NCBI GenBank assembly: GCA_964649195.1
Contig: CAZYPK010000070.1
Span: 1-24,959 of the forward strand
Direction: 5' to 3'
From: JTS-RE9 sp964649195
GTDB lineage: Bacteria > Planctomycetota > Phycisphaerae > Phycisphaerales > Phycisphaeraceae
DNA: 24,959 nt
Shown here piece after piece: positions 1 through 7,402 of this stretch (its first letter is position 1; each line of letters opens with the position of its first letter). Made by a program: the position numbers and the translations under genes. The notes under the pieces were generated by a model, which had not been told where the DNA came from, searched no databases, and saw only the letters and a list, made by a program, of their open reading frames with translations.

Positions 1-74
1 AGCCCGCGGACGGGCTTCGCAAACGAACGGCTCGGCGGGAGCCTCGCCCTCCCAGCGAGAGCCTCGCCCTCCCA
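1..74. repeat. Short hairpin plus 16-nt direct repeat at the 3' side of the glycosyltransferase gene
   Basis: Positions 1-16 form a hairpin: AGCCCG, a CGGA loop, then CGGGCT. Positions 39-54 and 59-74 are identical 16-nt copies (GAGCCTCGCCCTCCCA) separated by four bases. Both lie just downstream of the stop codon of the minus-strand gene ending at 97. No T-run follows the hairpin, so it is not a convincing intrinsic terminator. The G/C-rich repeat resembles dispersed intergenic repeats rather than coding sequence. The window starts here, so the element may extend to the left. Confidence 0.55.
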
Positions 75-96
75 TATGCTTTTACCCTGCATGTCA

Positions 97-1782
97 TCAC
101 CGGTATCGACGCCCGATGGTCTTGACGACGTGATCGATCTTTCCGCCTGCCGCTTCATCGCGGCTCAACCGCAGCGTGATCGTGTAGGGATCATCCTTGA
201 GCAGCGGACGCAGGTCATCGGTGGTCAGGCCGTAGGCTTTGAGCACAGGCTCCACCTCGCCGATGCGCTGCGACCACCCTGCTTCCGCCGAATCCTGCAT
301 CCCCCCTTCCCGCAGGAGAAAAAGCCATGCCGCCTTGGGCATCGCGGAGCCATTCTCCGCAGATCGCTGCGGTGAAGAATCCTCCGCCGGCTTCACATGA
401 CCATAAAGTTCATCGAAGGTTCCCTTAAAAGCCTCGCCGGCATCGAGCCATGTGTTTTTCGGGCCGCGGATGATGCTGGCCTTGAGCGAATAGCGGTAAG
501 GCTTGTATGAATCGAACGAGATGTAGTAATCGGGGAAAAGCATGATGACCTCCCCTTCCTGTCCATGATCCCTGATCACGCCGAAGGCTTTGCGCACCTC
601 CATCTTCGGGACGAAGAAAATCTCCTTCAGATAAGGCCCGGCCAGCGCGATGCCGAGCGCCAGCAGCCCCGCCGCCGCCACCTGCCCGATCGCTCGTTTG
701 CGGATGAGCGCACCGGCCCAAAGCTCGGCCAGCAGGGCGCCCATGCCAACGGCGAGAAACAGAATCGCGGTGAAGGCGTAACGCGGGGCCCAGAAGTGAC
801 TCCTGGTGATGGAGAAAAACCCCAGCCACGGCGCCATGCCCGCGATGGCCACCAGCAGCGCCAGCCGCCAGTGGCCGTTGCGGGCCATCAGCACGAAGCC
901 CGCCACTGCCGCGATCCAGAAAACCACCGCCAGCCCCAGCGGCAGATGCCCCGGCAGGGCGCTGAGAAATTCGCTCACCTGACTCATCAGCGGTGCAGCC
1001 TCATACCCGCCCGCCGCCTTGGCGTTGCCCATGAGCATGAGAATCTTGGCGATGCCGGTCAGCCCCCAGCTTCCCAGATAGACCGCACCGGCCAGTGCGG
1101 CGCCGAGGATGATGCGGATCGATGCGGCACGATTGAAAGCGAACTCCGCAACCGCGGTGATGCCCAGCCACAGGGCGATGCCCGCGATGGTCATGGTGCC
1201 CATGACGTTCATCGCATGAACAATCATGAACAACCCTCCCGCCAGCCACCAGCGCCACGAACACCATGCGCCCTGACGCAGCCGGACATCCTCCACCGCA
1301 AAATGCACCACCGCGACCAGGGCGATGGTCGCGCTGAGCCACTGCGTGTACATGCGTCCCTCCCGGCTCCACTCCAGCCCGTGCGGGTTGATCGCCAGCA
1401 GGATGGAGGCCCAAAGCGCGGTGCGCCAGCCGATGGTGACGGTCAGCAGGAGATAAAGCAGAAGCACGCCCAGGATGCCGTGCATCGCCGAGGGCATCCG
1501 CAGCGAAAGCGGACTCGCTTCGCCGAACACCTGCCGGGCGATTTTCATCTCGATGAAAGGCCAGGGGCTGCTGCTTTCGTTGTTGACCGTCTCCCACTTG
1601 AGCAGCTTGGGCAGCAGATCGCTCGAAGCGGCATGGGAGTAAACTTCATCGCCCCAGACATCGAGACTGCCCAGGCCGATCAGCCGCGTCGCCGCCGCCA
1701 GGATGAGCACCGCGGCCAGCCCCAGACAGGCGGGACGATCAAACACCGCCATGATTTTTTTCAGACCCTCGCTCATCATCAT
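97..1782 (-). CDS. GT39-type (PMT-like) membrane glycosyltransferase
   Basis: Predicted multi-pass inner-membrane glycosyltransferase of the dolichyl/polyprenyl-phosphate-sugar family (GT-C fold, PMT_2-like), 561 residues. It probably transfers a sugar from a polyprenyl phosphate donor to an acceptor on the outer face of the membrane. The first hydrophobic helix (about residues 18-37) is followed by DVWGDEVYS, with Asp41 and the Asp45-Glu46 pair typical of the acidic first external loop. A second motif, EWSREGRMYTQW, lies near 137-148, as in other bacterial GT39 proteins. Many further hydrophobic segments follow, then a soluble C-terminal part. An upstream in-frame start at 1944 would add 54 non-hydrophobic residues overlapping repeat DNA. 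I prefer the ATG run at 1774-1782, which has an AGGGG ribosome site (1786-1790). Which of the three consecutive ATGs is used cannot be decided. It stands alone between convergent or divergent neighbours; acceptor and donor are unknown. Confidence 0.85.
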   Translation of the reverse strand: MMMSEGLKKIMAVFDRPACLGLAAVLILAAATRLIGLGSLDVWGDEVYSHAASSDLLPKLLKWETVNNESSSPWPFIEMKIARQVFGEASPLSLRMPSAMHGILGVLLLYLLLTVTIGWRTALWASILLAINPHGLEWSREGRMYTQWLSATIALVAVVHFAVEDVRLRQGAWCSWRWWLAGGLFMIVHAMNVMGTMTIAGIALWLGITAVAEFAFNRAASIRIILGAALAGAVYLGSWGLTGIAKILMLMGNAKAAGGYEAAPLMSQVSEFLSALPGHLPLGLAVVFWIAAVAGFVLMARNGHWRLALLVAIAGMAPWLGFFSITRSHFWAPRYAFTAILFLAVGMGALLAELWAGALIRKRAIGQVAAAGLLALGIALAGPYLKEIFFVPKMEVRKAFGVIRDHGQEGEVIMLFPDYYISFDSYKPYRYSLKASIIRGPKNTWLDAGEAFKGTFDELYGHVKPAEDSSPQRSAENGSAMPKAAWLFLLREGGMQDSAEAGWSQRIGEVEPVLKAYGLTTDDLRPLLKDDPYTITLRLSRDEAAGGKIDHVVKTIGRRYR

Positions 1783-1927
1783 GCGCCCCTGACTTGCAAC
1801 CACCGACCGATGACCACTGGCATATAGATCGGCAGATATGACGTGGCAGACGAACGAATGAACCTCATTCAAGTCGAGCGATGATCCACCGATAAGTCGA
1901 ACGAGCCTGATGATGGGTGGGGAATGA

Positions 1928-2029
1928 GATGACGCCCGGCGCAAAAAAAACCTCCGCTACAGGCAAACGCGCAGCGAGGACGCTGCGGCTACGGATGACG
2001 TCCGGCGCAAAAAAAACCTCCGCTACAGG
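1928..2029. repeat. Two 36-bp direct repeats flanking a CGCAGCG/CGCTGCG palindrome
   Basis: Copies at 1928-1963 and 1994-2029 differ at one base (GATGACGCC versus GATGACGTC near the start). Each contains an eight-A run followed by CCTCCGCTACAGG. Between them, 1970-1987 holds a hairpin: CGCAGCG, an AGGA loop, CGCTGCG. The 22 bases at 1967-1988 recur exactly at 5902-5923 and 5936-5957 beside the assembly gap, so this is a dispersed repeat. Any reading frame here would only translate the repeat. Confidence 0.8.
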
Positions 2030-2051
2030 GCTCCGATCCTGTAGGCGGAGG
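2009..2051 (-). terminator. Intrinsic-terminator-like hairpin reading leftward
   Basis: The left arm CCTCCGCTACAGG (2017-2029) pairs with 2038-2051 through 13 base pairs, with one bulged base and an 8-nt loop. Read on the minus strand, the stem is followed by eight T residues (2009-2016), the classic layout of a Rho-independent terminator. No minus-strand gene lies immediately upstream of it, so it may block antisense read-through toward the glycosyltransferase promoter or be part of the mobile repeat itself. The repeat copy at 1928-1963 carries only half of the stem. Confidence 0.55.
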
Positions 2052-2360
2052 CGCGCCACGGCTAACCTATGTTGGGGGTCGAACATCGCCTGGGAAAACC
2101 CATGCCACACCCGACTGTTGTATCGTATCGGCAAGCCGACAATCATGTCAATGAAACCTGCGGCATAATCGAGGAATTGCATAACCACCGGCATCCCATC
2201 GTGTTAGACACTGATTTGACGACGGGGCAAGGTGTGAATTACGATAAGTCGCAGCCGCAGAACGAGTTAAGCCGATTGCGTCGTAAAGGCTTGCAAAACA
2301 TGAAATTGCGTGCCGGATATTCGGTTCAAAAAAAGATTCAAGTCTGAACACCCCCTCGTC
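2052..2360. other. Intergenic region without recognisable feature
   Basis: About 310 bases between the terminator-like hairpin and the Nudix start. I see no convincing gene, RNA or repeat. TTGCAA (2291-2296) and GATATT (2316-2321) could be a weak promoter for the Nudix gene, but the 19-nt spacing is poor. Short open frames here lack family resemblance. Confidence 0.5.
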
Positions 2361-2783
2361 ATGGACAAACTGATCGATGTCGCCATTGGTGTGCTGGTCG
2401 AATACCGCCAGGGGCGGCCGTGGGTTCTCATTGCCCGGCGGAAGCCCGATGCCGTGCTCGGAGGCTACTGGGAACTGCCCGGCGGAAAAATCGAGACGGG
2501 TGAGTCGCCGCAGCAATGCCTTTCGCGCGAGTTTGAAGAGGAGCTGGGCGTCATCGTGCAGGTCCACGATGCGCTGCCGATCATCGAGTTCGCCTACGAC
2601 CACGCCCACGTTCGGCTGCATCCGTTCCACTGCGCACCGGCGCCCGATTCACCCGCGCCGCGCAACCTGCACGTCGCCGAGCATCGATGGGTTCAGGCGG
2701 AAGACCTGATGCACTATCAGTTCCCGCCGGCGAACGTGCCGCTGATCGAGGAGGTGCGGAGGACGCTGATGAAGAGTGAGTGA
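2361..2783 (+). CDS. MutT-type Nudix hydrolase, probable 8-oxo-dGTP diphosphatase
   Basis: Predicted cytoplasmic Nudix pyrophosphohydrolase of about 140 residues, the usual MutT size. It likely hydrolyses oxidised dGTP or another nucleoside diphosphate derivative to the monophosphate plus pyrophosphate. The Nudix box is complete: starting at a Gly in ELPGGKIETG, the spacing G-x5-E-x7-R-E-F-x-E-E-x-G-V is met, with REFEEELGV supplying the metal-binding glutamates. The start MDKLIDVAIGVLVE matches the N-terminal strand of MutT proteins. A GTG at 2310 in the same frame would add 17 residues (PDIRFKKRF...) with no family match, so I reject it. There is no clear Shine-Dalgarno site at either start. 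It converges on the alpha/beta-hydrolase gene, with a hairpin between them. MutT is the most likely subfamily, but substrate specificity cannot be read from sequence. Confidence 0.88.
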   Translation: MDKLIDVAIGVLVEYRQGRPWVLIARRKPDAVLGGYWELPGGKIETGESPQQCLSREFEEELGVIVQVHDALPIIEFAYDHAHVRLHPFHCAPAPDSPAPRNLHVAEHRWVQAEDLMHYQFPPANVPLIEEVRRTLMKSE

Positions 2784-2793
2784 ATGGCGCAGA

Positions 2794-2820
2794 CCCACCC
2801 ACAGGAGTGGGTGGGCTTTG
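2794..2820 (+). terminator. Palindrome between convergent genes, probable terminator
   Basis: CCCACCCAC (2794-2802), an AGGA loop and GTGGGTGGG (2807-2815) make a perfect 9-bp stem followed by CTTTG. It lies 10 nt after the Nudix stop codon. The same stem occurs at 8465-8486. Read on the minus strand this copy matches the other across about 28 bases with one loop mismatch, so it is a dispersed element. The T-run is short. Confidence 0.5.
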
Positions 2821-2834
2821 CAATCTGCTCTCTG

Positions 2835-2878
2835 TCCCCTGTCTCCTGTCCCTGCTCCTGCCCCTGCCCCTGCCCCTG
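2835..2878. repeat. Hexanucleotide CCCCTG-type low-complexity repeat, G-rich on the minus strand
   Basis: From 2843 to 2878 six consecutive hexamers end in CCTG; the last three (2861-2878) are identical CCCCTG. Less regular copies precede them. On the minus strand this gives GGGG runs separated by CA, a layout compatible with a G-quadruplex. It starts directly after the stop codon of the minus-strand hydrolase gene and would be in its 3' untranslated region. Confidence 0.75.
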
Positions 2879-2879
2879 T

Positions 2880-5258
2880 TCACGGCTTGGGATGTTTCAG
2901 CCATTTGTGCAGGAAGTCATACGTCGCCACGCCGTTGATCGTGTGCGGGCCGATGAACCATTCGATTTCGGTGCGGTCACCGAGGCCGAGCCGGGCCTGG
3001 TAGAGGAAGCGGACCTTGGCGTATTCGTGGGCGACCTGTTCATCGATGCCCACGCCGTCGAAGTGGCCTCGCTCGACCATGAAGGGTCGCGGGGCGATCA
3101 GGGCGGCCATCTCGGCGTAGTTGAAGGTGGAGCCCAGGTCCCACTCGAAGATTTCGTACTCGCCGGTCCAGACGTAGCTGTAGCCGGCGCGGGTGGAGGC
3201 GTTCTTATCGACCCATTCGTTGAAGTCGGCCGAGCAGATGGAGAGGGCGTAGTTCTTGACGAGCGGCGGGATGCGCATCGCGGACTTGCCGCCGTAGGAC
3301 AGGCCGTAGAACCCGATGCGCCCGCCATCGACCTGCGGCAACGTCTTGAGCCAGTCCGTAATCTGCTGATGCTGAGGCACGATGATGGAAAAAAGCGTTT
3401 TGCCCAGCGGGTTGGCCTTGCGCTGCAACGTGCGGAAGCGGTCCTGAAAGATGTAGAGATTCTGCGGGGCGAAAGTGATGAAGCCGCGCTCGGCAAGCTG
3501 CGTGGCGAAGGCTTTATAGTAGTGATGGTTCTTCTCGCCGATGACATCCTGCGGCCGGCCTTCCAAGCCGTGCTGGCAGACGACGACCGGGCGTTTTTCA
3601 TTTTCCTTGATGTTTTTCGGAATGATGAGGATGCCATAGGCGATCACATCCTGCCAGACATCGAGCACGACTTCGTACTGCGTCCACTTGTCGCTCTCGG
3701 CAATCCTGCGGGTGCGGGCGTTGGCGGGAAGCAGCGGATCATCGAAGGAGCCGATGACGTCGTTCCTGAAGATCGTGCGGTATTCCTCGGCGACCTTTTC
3801 GTACTGTGCGAGATCCTTCGTCGCGGCGACATCGTCGAGCTTCTTCATGAACGCTTTACGAACGAAAGGCGACTCGCGGAGGAGGAGCTGAATGTGGAGG
3901 TCGATTTCGTCGAACTGGCGTTTGTGGCGGGCGGCGGCAGCGGTGGTGTTCAATTCAGGATGCAGAAGCTTGGGGAACTCTTTCGCCTTCCCTGCAATCC
4001 AGTTCATCTTAAGGTTTATTGCGAATTCGAAAACGAAATCTGCGTCACAGAATCGTGACCTTTCCCCAAGCGTCGAGAAAGGGGGACGCGACCAGTCGTC
4101 TGGTGCCCCATCGATCATCTTCCAGGTACGGTCGATTTCGCCTTCGATTTGATCTTCCGGCATCGTCACAATTCGAGCCGGCGCCCCTCTGCCGCCCGGA
4201 ATTGTCCTGTCTGGAAAGTTGGCGGTTTCAAATATCGCCACGCGGGGAAAAACCATGGTGGTGATCTCCGCATCACCAAACTGTTCCAGCAACTTGAACA
4301 CATTACGATCCAACGGCTCCTGCCAGATGTTCTGCCGCGAGTCGAAGTAGCCGCTGACACAGGTGGCATCGATGCGCGTGTCCAGCGCGCCCGCATAGAG
4401 CGCGAGCATGCCGCCTTCGCCGTAACCGATGACCCCGATCTTCCTCGCCGCTTGCGGCGTAGCATCGTCAGCGCGGGCGTCATCGGGGCGAATACGCCCC
4501 GGCTCGCTGAAAAAATCCACGCACGCCAGCACCTTCTGCAACTCGTATCCGATGATGTGCCTGCCCAACTCGAACGAGCCGCGATACAGAAACTCACGGT
4601 TCGTCAGCTTCGGCATCCGCTCCTGCCGGTTGATCAGCAGCGGCACGATCACCCGGCAGCCGCTCTCGGCCAGCCTGCGGGCAAACTGCGACTCCACCGG
4701 CACGCCCTCAACCAGGCCCGCGATCTGCTCCGGCGTCTGCTCGCAATCGGGAATCGCAATCACATCCGCCACTGGCTTCCTCCCGCCGGCGGGCGCCAGC
4801 AAGAGCCCTTCACCATGCACCGTCGTCTGCGTGCGAGCCGGATCGGGGTCCTCCAGCACCGGCCAGCGCACCGCGTAGATTTCATAGCCCTCGCCCTTGC
4901 CAACCAGCGCCGCCTGCTTCGTGCTGCCGACATATTCCAGCGCATCAAACTTCACCCGCTTGTCGCGCACGCCCAGGATGTGCGCCAGCCTCTTGCGATT
5001 AGGCTCGATCGATTTGTTGTACGCCTCCGGCGAGGTGAAGTCGCGCTTCCAATGCCGTTCGCGCAGCTTGATCGATTCCTCCAGCTTGCGAAGCAGGAAC
5101 TTATCGACGCCGGCGACAAGCTGCGAGGCGATGTCGCCTTCGAAGGTCAGCGGCTGCGTGCCGGGCAACGGGGCGACCTGTTTCTCCTGGGCCACGGAGA
5201 GCGGCCCGATCCAGTGGATCGCAATCAACATGCCAATGACGAGGCGGTTCAGATTCAT
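2880..5258 (-). CDS. Secreted tandem alpha/beta-hydrolase (dienelactone hydrolase/acetyl xylan esterase-like)
   Basis: Predicted exported esterase-type protein of 792 residues with two alpha/beta-hydrolase domains. Residues 1-24 are a Sec signal peptide ending near SVAQ. The C-terminal domain (about 525-790) looks catalytic: oxyanion-region HG at 563-564, nucleophile elbow GLSYGG with Ser654, a likely acid in GHFDGV (Asp734) and a likely His in GPHTINGV (His772). The N-terminal domain (about 100-400) keeps the fold signals, but its elbow reads GYGEGG, with Glu281 where the nucleophile serine would be, so it is probably non-catalytic. I chose the ATG at 5256-5258 because it begins the signal peptide and has a GGAG site 9 nt upstream; the longer frame adds 11 unlikely residues. 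The 131-residue gene lies 41 nt upstream on the same strand, so they may be co-transcribed. Planctomycetes often use such esterases on polysaccharide side groups, but the substrate here is unknown. Confidence 0.82.
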   Translation of the reverse strand: MNLNRLVIGMLIAIHWIGPLSVAQEKQVAPLPGTQPLTFEGDIASQLVAGVDKFLLRKLEESIKLRERHWKRDFTSPEAYNKSIEPNRKRLAHILGVRDKRVKFDALEYVGSTKQAALVGKGEGYEIYAVRWPVLEDPDPARTQTTVHGEGLLLAPAGGRKPVADVIAIPDCEQTPEQIAGLVEGVPVESQFARRLAESGCRVIVPLLINRQERMPKLTNREFLYRGSFELGRHIIGYELQKVLACVDFFSEPGRIRPDDARADDATPQAARKIGVIGYGEGGMLALYAGALDTRIDATCVSGYFDSRQNIWQEPLDRNVFKLLEQFGDAEITTMVFPRVAIFETANFPDRTIPGGRGAPARIVTMPEDQIEGEIDRTWKMIDGAPDDWSRPPFSTLGERSRFCDADFVFEFAINLKMNWIAGKAKEFPKLLHPELNTTAAAARHKRQFDEIDLHIQLLLRESPFVRKAFMKKLDDVAATKDLAQYEKVAEEYRTIFRNDVIGSFDDPLLPANARTRRIAESDKWTQYEVVLDVWQDVIAYGILIIPKNIKENEKRPVVVCQHGLEGRPQDVIGEKNHHYYKAFATQLAERGFITFAPQNLYIFQDRFRTLQRKANPLGKTLFSIIVPQHQQITDWLKTLPQVDGGRIGFYGLSYGGKSAMRIPPLVKNYALSICSADFNEWVDKNASTRAGYSYVWTGEYEIFEWDLGSTFNYAEMAALIAPRPFMVERGHFDGVGIDEQVAHEYAKVRFLYQARLGLGDRTEIEWFIGPHTINGVATYDFLHKWLKHPKP

Positions 5259-5299
5259 CGTGACACACTCCAGAAGAGTTAATGACGGCACCGGCCTTC

Positions 5300-5695
5300 C
5301 TATGCACTGGTCTCCGCATACGGAACCGCCGCGATTTGATGATCATCTTCAAATACAACATAACCTGGGCGCGTGGATGTGATCATCTCGGTTGCAATCC
5401 CGTGTTCGTTGAGTACGCGACACATCGCATGCATTCGACTGATGAATTCAATCGCGCTGCTCTTGTACCAACTGATGGCCTTGGGCGCGGCATCTTTCCG
5501 ACGACTTCGCGCAAACCGATCAGGAGCAGCCAGATGTTCACCGAACCACTTCCGTAGTGCGTGGAGTTCTTCCAAGTCATATTCGGGCAGTGCGCCATGA
5601 TCCACCAGTTCCGCAACCGCCTGAAAAACTCCACGACGTTTGCCGGAGTCTCCATCGATGACTGCCGTTACGAATCGAACGTATGTGACTTGCAT
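5300..5695 (-). CDS. Small conserved hypothetical protein, 131 residues
   Basis: No function is known to me. The protein begins MQVTYVRFVTAVID and has segments I recall in small planctomycete hypothetical proteins: YVRFV at the N-terminus, a WFGEHL helix near 49-54, FARSRRK near 60-66, then a helix with ISWYKSSAIEFISRM and a C-terminal RPGYVVFEDDHQIAAVPYAET strand region. It is predicted cytoplasmic, with no signal peptide or membrane segment. It is charged throughout and has the even composition of a real protein. It precedes the tandem hydrolase gene by 41 nt on the same strand and probably shares its transcript. No clear Shine-Dalgarno site precedes the ATG. The other strand also has open frames here, but none resembles a family. 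Confidence 0.7.
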   Translation of the reverse strand: MQVTYVRFVTAVIDGDSGKRRGVFQAVAELVDHGALPEYDLEELHALRKWFGEHLAAPDRFARSRRKDAAPKAISWYKSSAIEFISRMHAMCRVLNEHGIATEMITSTRPGYVVFEDDHQIAAVPYAETSA

Positions 5696-5773
5696 GACTG
5701 CACAATCATCTTGCAGACGGCAGCTCGTTGCAACAACAAAAAACCCACCTCGCCTTCAAGGACGCGGACGCGC

Positions 5774-5873
5774 NNNNNNNNNNNNNNNNNNNNNNNNNNN
5801 NNNNNNNNNNNNNNNNNNNNNNNNNNNNNNNNNNNNNNNNNNNNNNNNNNNNNNNNNNNNNNNNNNNNNNNNN
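5774..5873. other. Assembly gap (100 N)
   Basis: Exactly 100 undetermined bases, a common placeholder for a gap of unknown size. The sequence on both sides is repeat DNA, and the left edge (ACGCGGACGCGC) matches the end of the 34-bp unit on the right. The assembly most likely broke because the tandem repeat is longer than the reads. Confidence 0.95.
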
Positions 5874-5962
5874 AGCGAGGACGCTGCGGTTTTGGACGCG
5901 GACGCGCAGCGAGGACGCTGCGGTTTTGGACGCGGACGCGCAGCGAGGACGCTGCGGTTTTG
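5874..5962. repeat. 34-bp tandem repeat, two full units and one partial
   Basis: Units at 5874-5907 and 5908-5941 are identical. A third begins at 5942 and departs after 5962. Each unit contains the palindrome CGCAGCG, AGGA loop, CGCTGCG across its junction, followed by GTTTTGGACGCGGA. The array continues into the gap on the left. Units abut with no spacers, so this is not a CRISPR array. The palindromic core is shared with 1967-1988. Confidence 0.85.
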
Positions 5963-5977
5963 AAGCGATGCAACAAC

Positions 5978-6007
5978 AAAAAACCCACCTCCCTGTCGAG
6001 GTGGGTT
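5978..6007 (-). terminator. Rho-independent terminator of the GFO/IDH/MocA gene
   Basis: On the minus strand, AACCCACCT (complement of 5999-6007) pairs with AGGTGGGTT (complement of 5982-5990) around an 8-nt loop. It runs into six T residues (5978-5983) and then TGTTGTTG. It lies 24 nt after the stop codon of the oxidoreductase gene, where a terminator is expected. Confidence 0.75.
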
Positions 6008-6031
6008 CATTTGCATCTTGAAACGCATCGC

Positions 6032-7342
6032 TCACACCAGTTTCGTCACGCCGGGCACCGGCACGCCGGGGACTTCGTTGGGGCCCCATTCGAGCTTGGC
6101 GGGGGAGAGGTCCTGCTTGGAACTCACGATCTGTTCCCAGGTGACCTTCTTGCCGGTGTAGGCGGCTTCGCGGCCGAGGATGGACAGCATGGTGCTGTTG
6201 CACATGTATTCGCCATTGTTGATCGGCTTGCCGTCGCGGATGGACTTGAACAGTTCATCGTGCTCGTTCTGGTACATGTTGTCCCTGGGGATTCGCTTGG
6301 CGCGCCAGAGCGGGCGGCCATCGAAGAACTTGATCATGTGGCTCTGGATGTAGGCCACGCCCTTTTCACCGATGACGTAATCGGAGATGTCGTTGTCGCA
6401 GCCGTTCATCTGCCGGCAGCCTGCGTGAAGGGTGACGCCGCCTTCGTATTCGAAGGTGGTGTTGAAATGATCATAGATGTTGCCGTATTCGGGGCCGGTG
6501 CGCTGGCTGCGGCCGCCGGAAGCGATGCACGAGAGCGGCGTCTTGTCCTTCATGGCCCAGGCGCACTTGTCGAGACTGTGGATGTGCTGCTCGACGATGT
6601 GGTCGCCCGAAAGCCAGGTGAAGTAGAGCCAGTTGCGAATCTGATATTCCATCTCCGACCAGCTTTCCTTGCGGCCGCGGTGCCAGAGCTGGGTGGTGTA
6701 GTAGAAGGTGTGGAGCGAGCGGATGTCGCCGATGGCGCCGTCGTGAATCTGCTCCATCACCTGCTGCTTGGATTTTTCATAGCGGTAGCAGAGACCGGAG
6801 ACGACGGCCAGGCCTTTTTCCTTGGCCTTTTTGGAGGCTTCGAGGCAGCGCATGGTGTTGACCGGATCGGTGGCGACCGGTTTTTCGACGAACATGTGCT
6901 TGCCTTGTCGGACGGCCTCTTCGACCATCATCGGGCGGAAGAAGGGACTGGTCGCCAGCAGCACCACATCGCACTCGGCGATGGCGTGCTTGTAGCCCTC
7001 GAAGCCGTCGAACTTTTTCGCATCCTTATCGACCTGTTTGGCGACATCGGTCTCGGACAATCGCTTGAGGCTCGATTCGATGTTGTCGGGGAAGATGTCG
7101 CAGATGGCGGTGAGCTTGCAGCCCTTGTCGGCGGTCAGCGCCTGGTTGGCGGCCCCGGTGCCGCGGCCACCGGCGCCGACGAGGGCGACCTTGATCGTGT
7201 CGCTGCCCTGGGCGTGAGCAACGCGGGCAAAAGGAAGGCTGGCGGCGAACGTCGCAGCCGTCGCGGTGGCGGCGGTGGTGGAGAGGAATTGACGGCGGGT
7301 GGAGCCGCGGTTCTCGGCAGGGGCGGGCGTGGAGGGTGTCAT
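6032..7342 (-). CDS. Tat-exported GFO/IDH/MocA family oxidoreductase
   Basis: Predicted NAD(P)-dependent sugar oxidoreductase, 436 residues, probably exported folded with its cofactor. The twin-arginine signal STRRQFLS (Arg16-Arg17) is followed by an Ala-rich hydrophobic stretch ending at AHA near 44. The Rossmann domain starts at IKVALVGAGGRGTG (50-63). The catalytic-lysine motif EKP is at 153-155, and GDHIVEQHIHSLD (246-258) is the histidine motif of the C-terminal domain. Members oxidise sugar hydroxyls, often at C3. Start: ATG at 7340-7342 with a GGAG site 10 nt upstream. It diverges from the exported TIM-barrel gene over a 148-nt region with mirror-image promoters, so the two are probably co-regulated. 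Planctomycete genomes carry many paralogues, so the exact substrate cannot be assigned. Confidence 0.9.
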   Translation of the reverse strand: MTPSTPAPAENRGSTRRQFLSTTAATATAATFAASLPFARVAHAQGSDTIKVALVGAGGRGTGAANQALTADKGCKLTAICDIFPDNIESSLKRLSETDVAKQVDKDAKKFDGFEGYKHAIAECDVVLLATSPFFRPMMVEEAVRQGKHMFVEKPVATDPVNTMRCLEASKKAKEKGLAVVSGLCYRYEKSKQQVMEQIHDGAIGDIRSLHTFYYTTQLWHRGRKESWSEMEYQIRNWLYFTWLSGDHIVEQHIHSLDKCAWAMKDKTPLSCIASGGRSQRTGPEYGNIYDHFNTTFEYEGGVTLHAGCRQMNGCDNDISDYVIGEKGVAYIQSHMIKFFDGRPLWRAKRIPRDNMYQNEHDELFKSIRDGKPINNGEYMCNSTMLSILGREAAYTGKKVTWEQIVSSKQDLSPAKLEWGPNEVPGVPVPGVTKLV

Positions 7343-7402
7343 CGTGGAAGGTCTCCGTGGTGAATGAAGCCGAGGCAGGTGTCGGCTGCTGTCGGGTGAA
7401 TC

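Larger units (their letters stand above)
5729..5991. repeat. 23-bp direct repeats bracketing the assembly gap
   Basis: The same 23 bases, beginning TGCAACAACAAA and ending CCCACCTC, occur at 5729-5751 and 5969-5991. They bracket the gap and the 34-bp tandem repeat. The right copy supplies one arm of the terminator after the oxidoreductase gene. The left copy lacks the matching arm in the sequence present, so it is a partial copy or its partner lies in the gap. Confidence 0.8.

Noticed and set aside
565..1827. 420-codon plus-strand open frame opposite the glycosyltransferase
   Set aside because: Composition is Arg/Gln/His/Pro-rich as expected of a high-GC antisense frame, and the opposite strand has a convincing membrane protein.
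1865..2194. 109-codon minus-strand open frame with the repeated peptide PVAEVFFAP
   Set aside because: The peptide repeat is only translation of the 36-bp DNA repeats; no family resemblance.
2310..2360. Upstream GTG start for the Nudix protein
   Set aside because: It adds 17 basic residues not seen in MutT proteins, and the family N-terminal strand begins right after the ATG at 2361.
2784..4058. Long plus-strand open frame opposite the alpha/beta-hydrolase
   Set aside because: It is antisense to a gene with signal peptide and catalytic motifs; its start runs through the hexamer repeat and it shows no family motif.
5874..5962. Possible CRISPR array near the gap
   Set aside because: Units are 34 bp and directly abutting with no unique spacers, and no cas genes are present; it is a simple tandem repeat.
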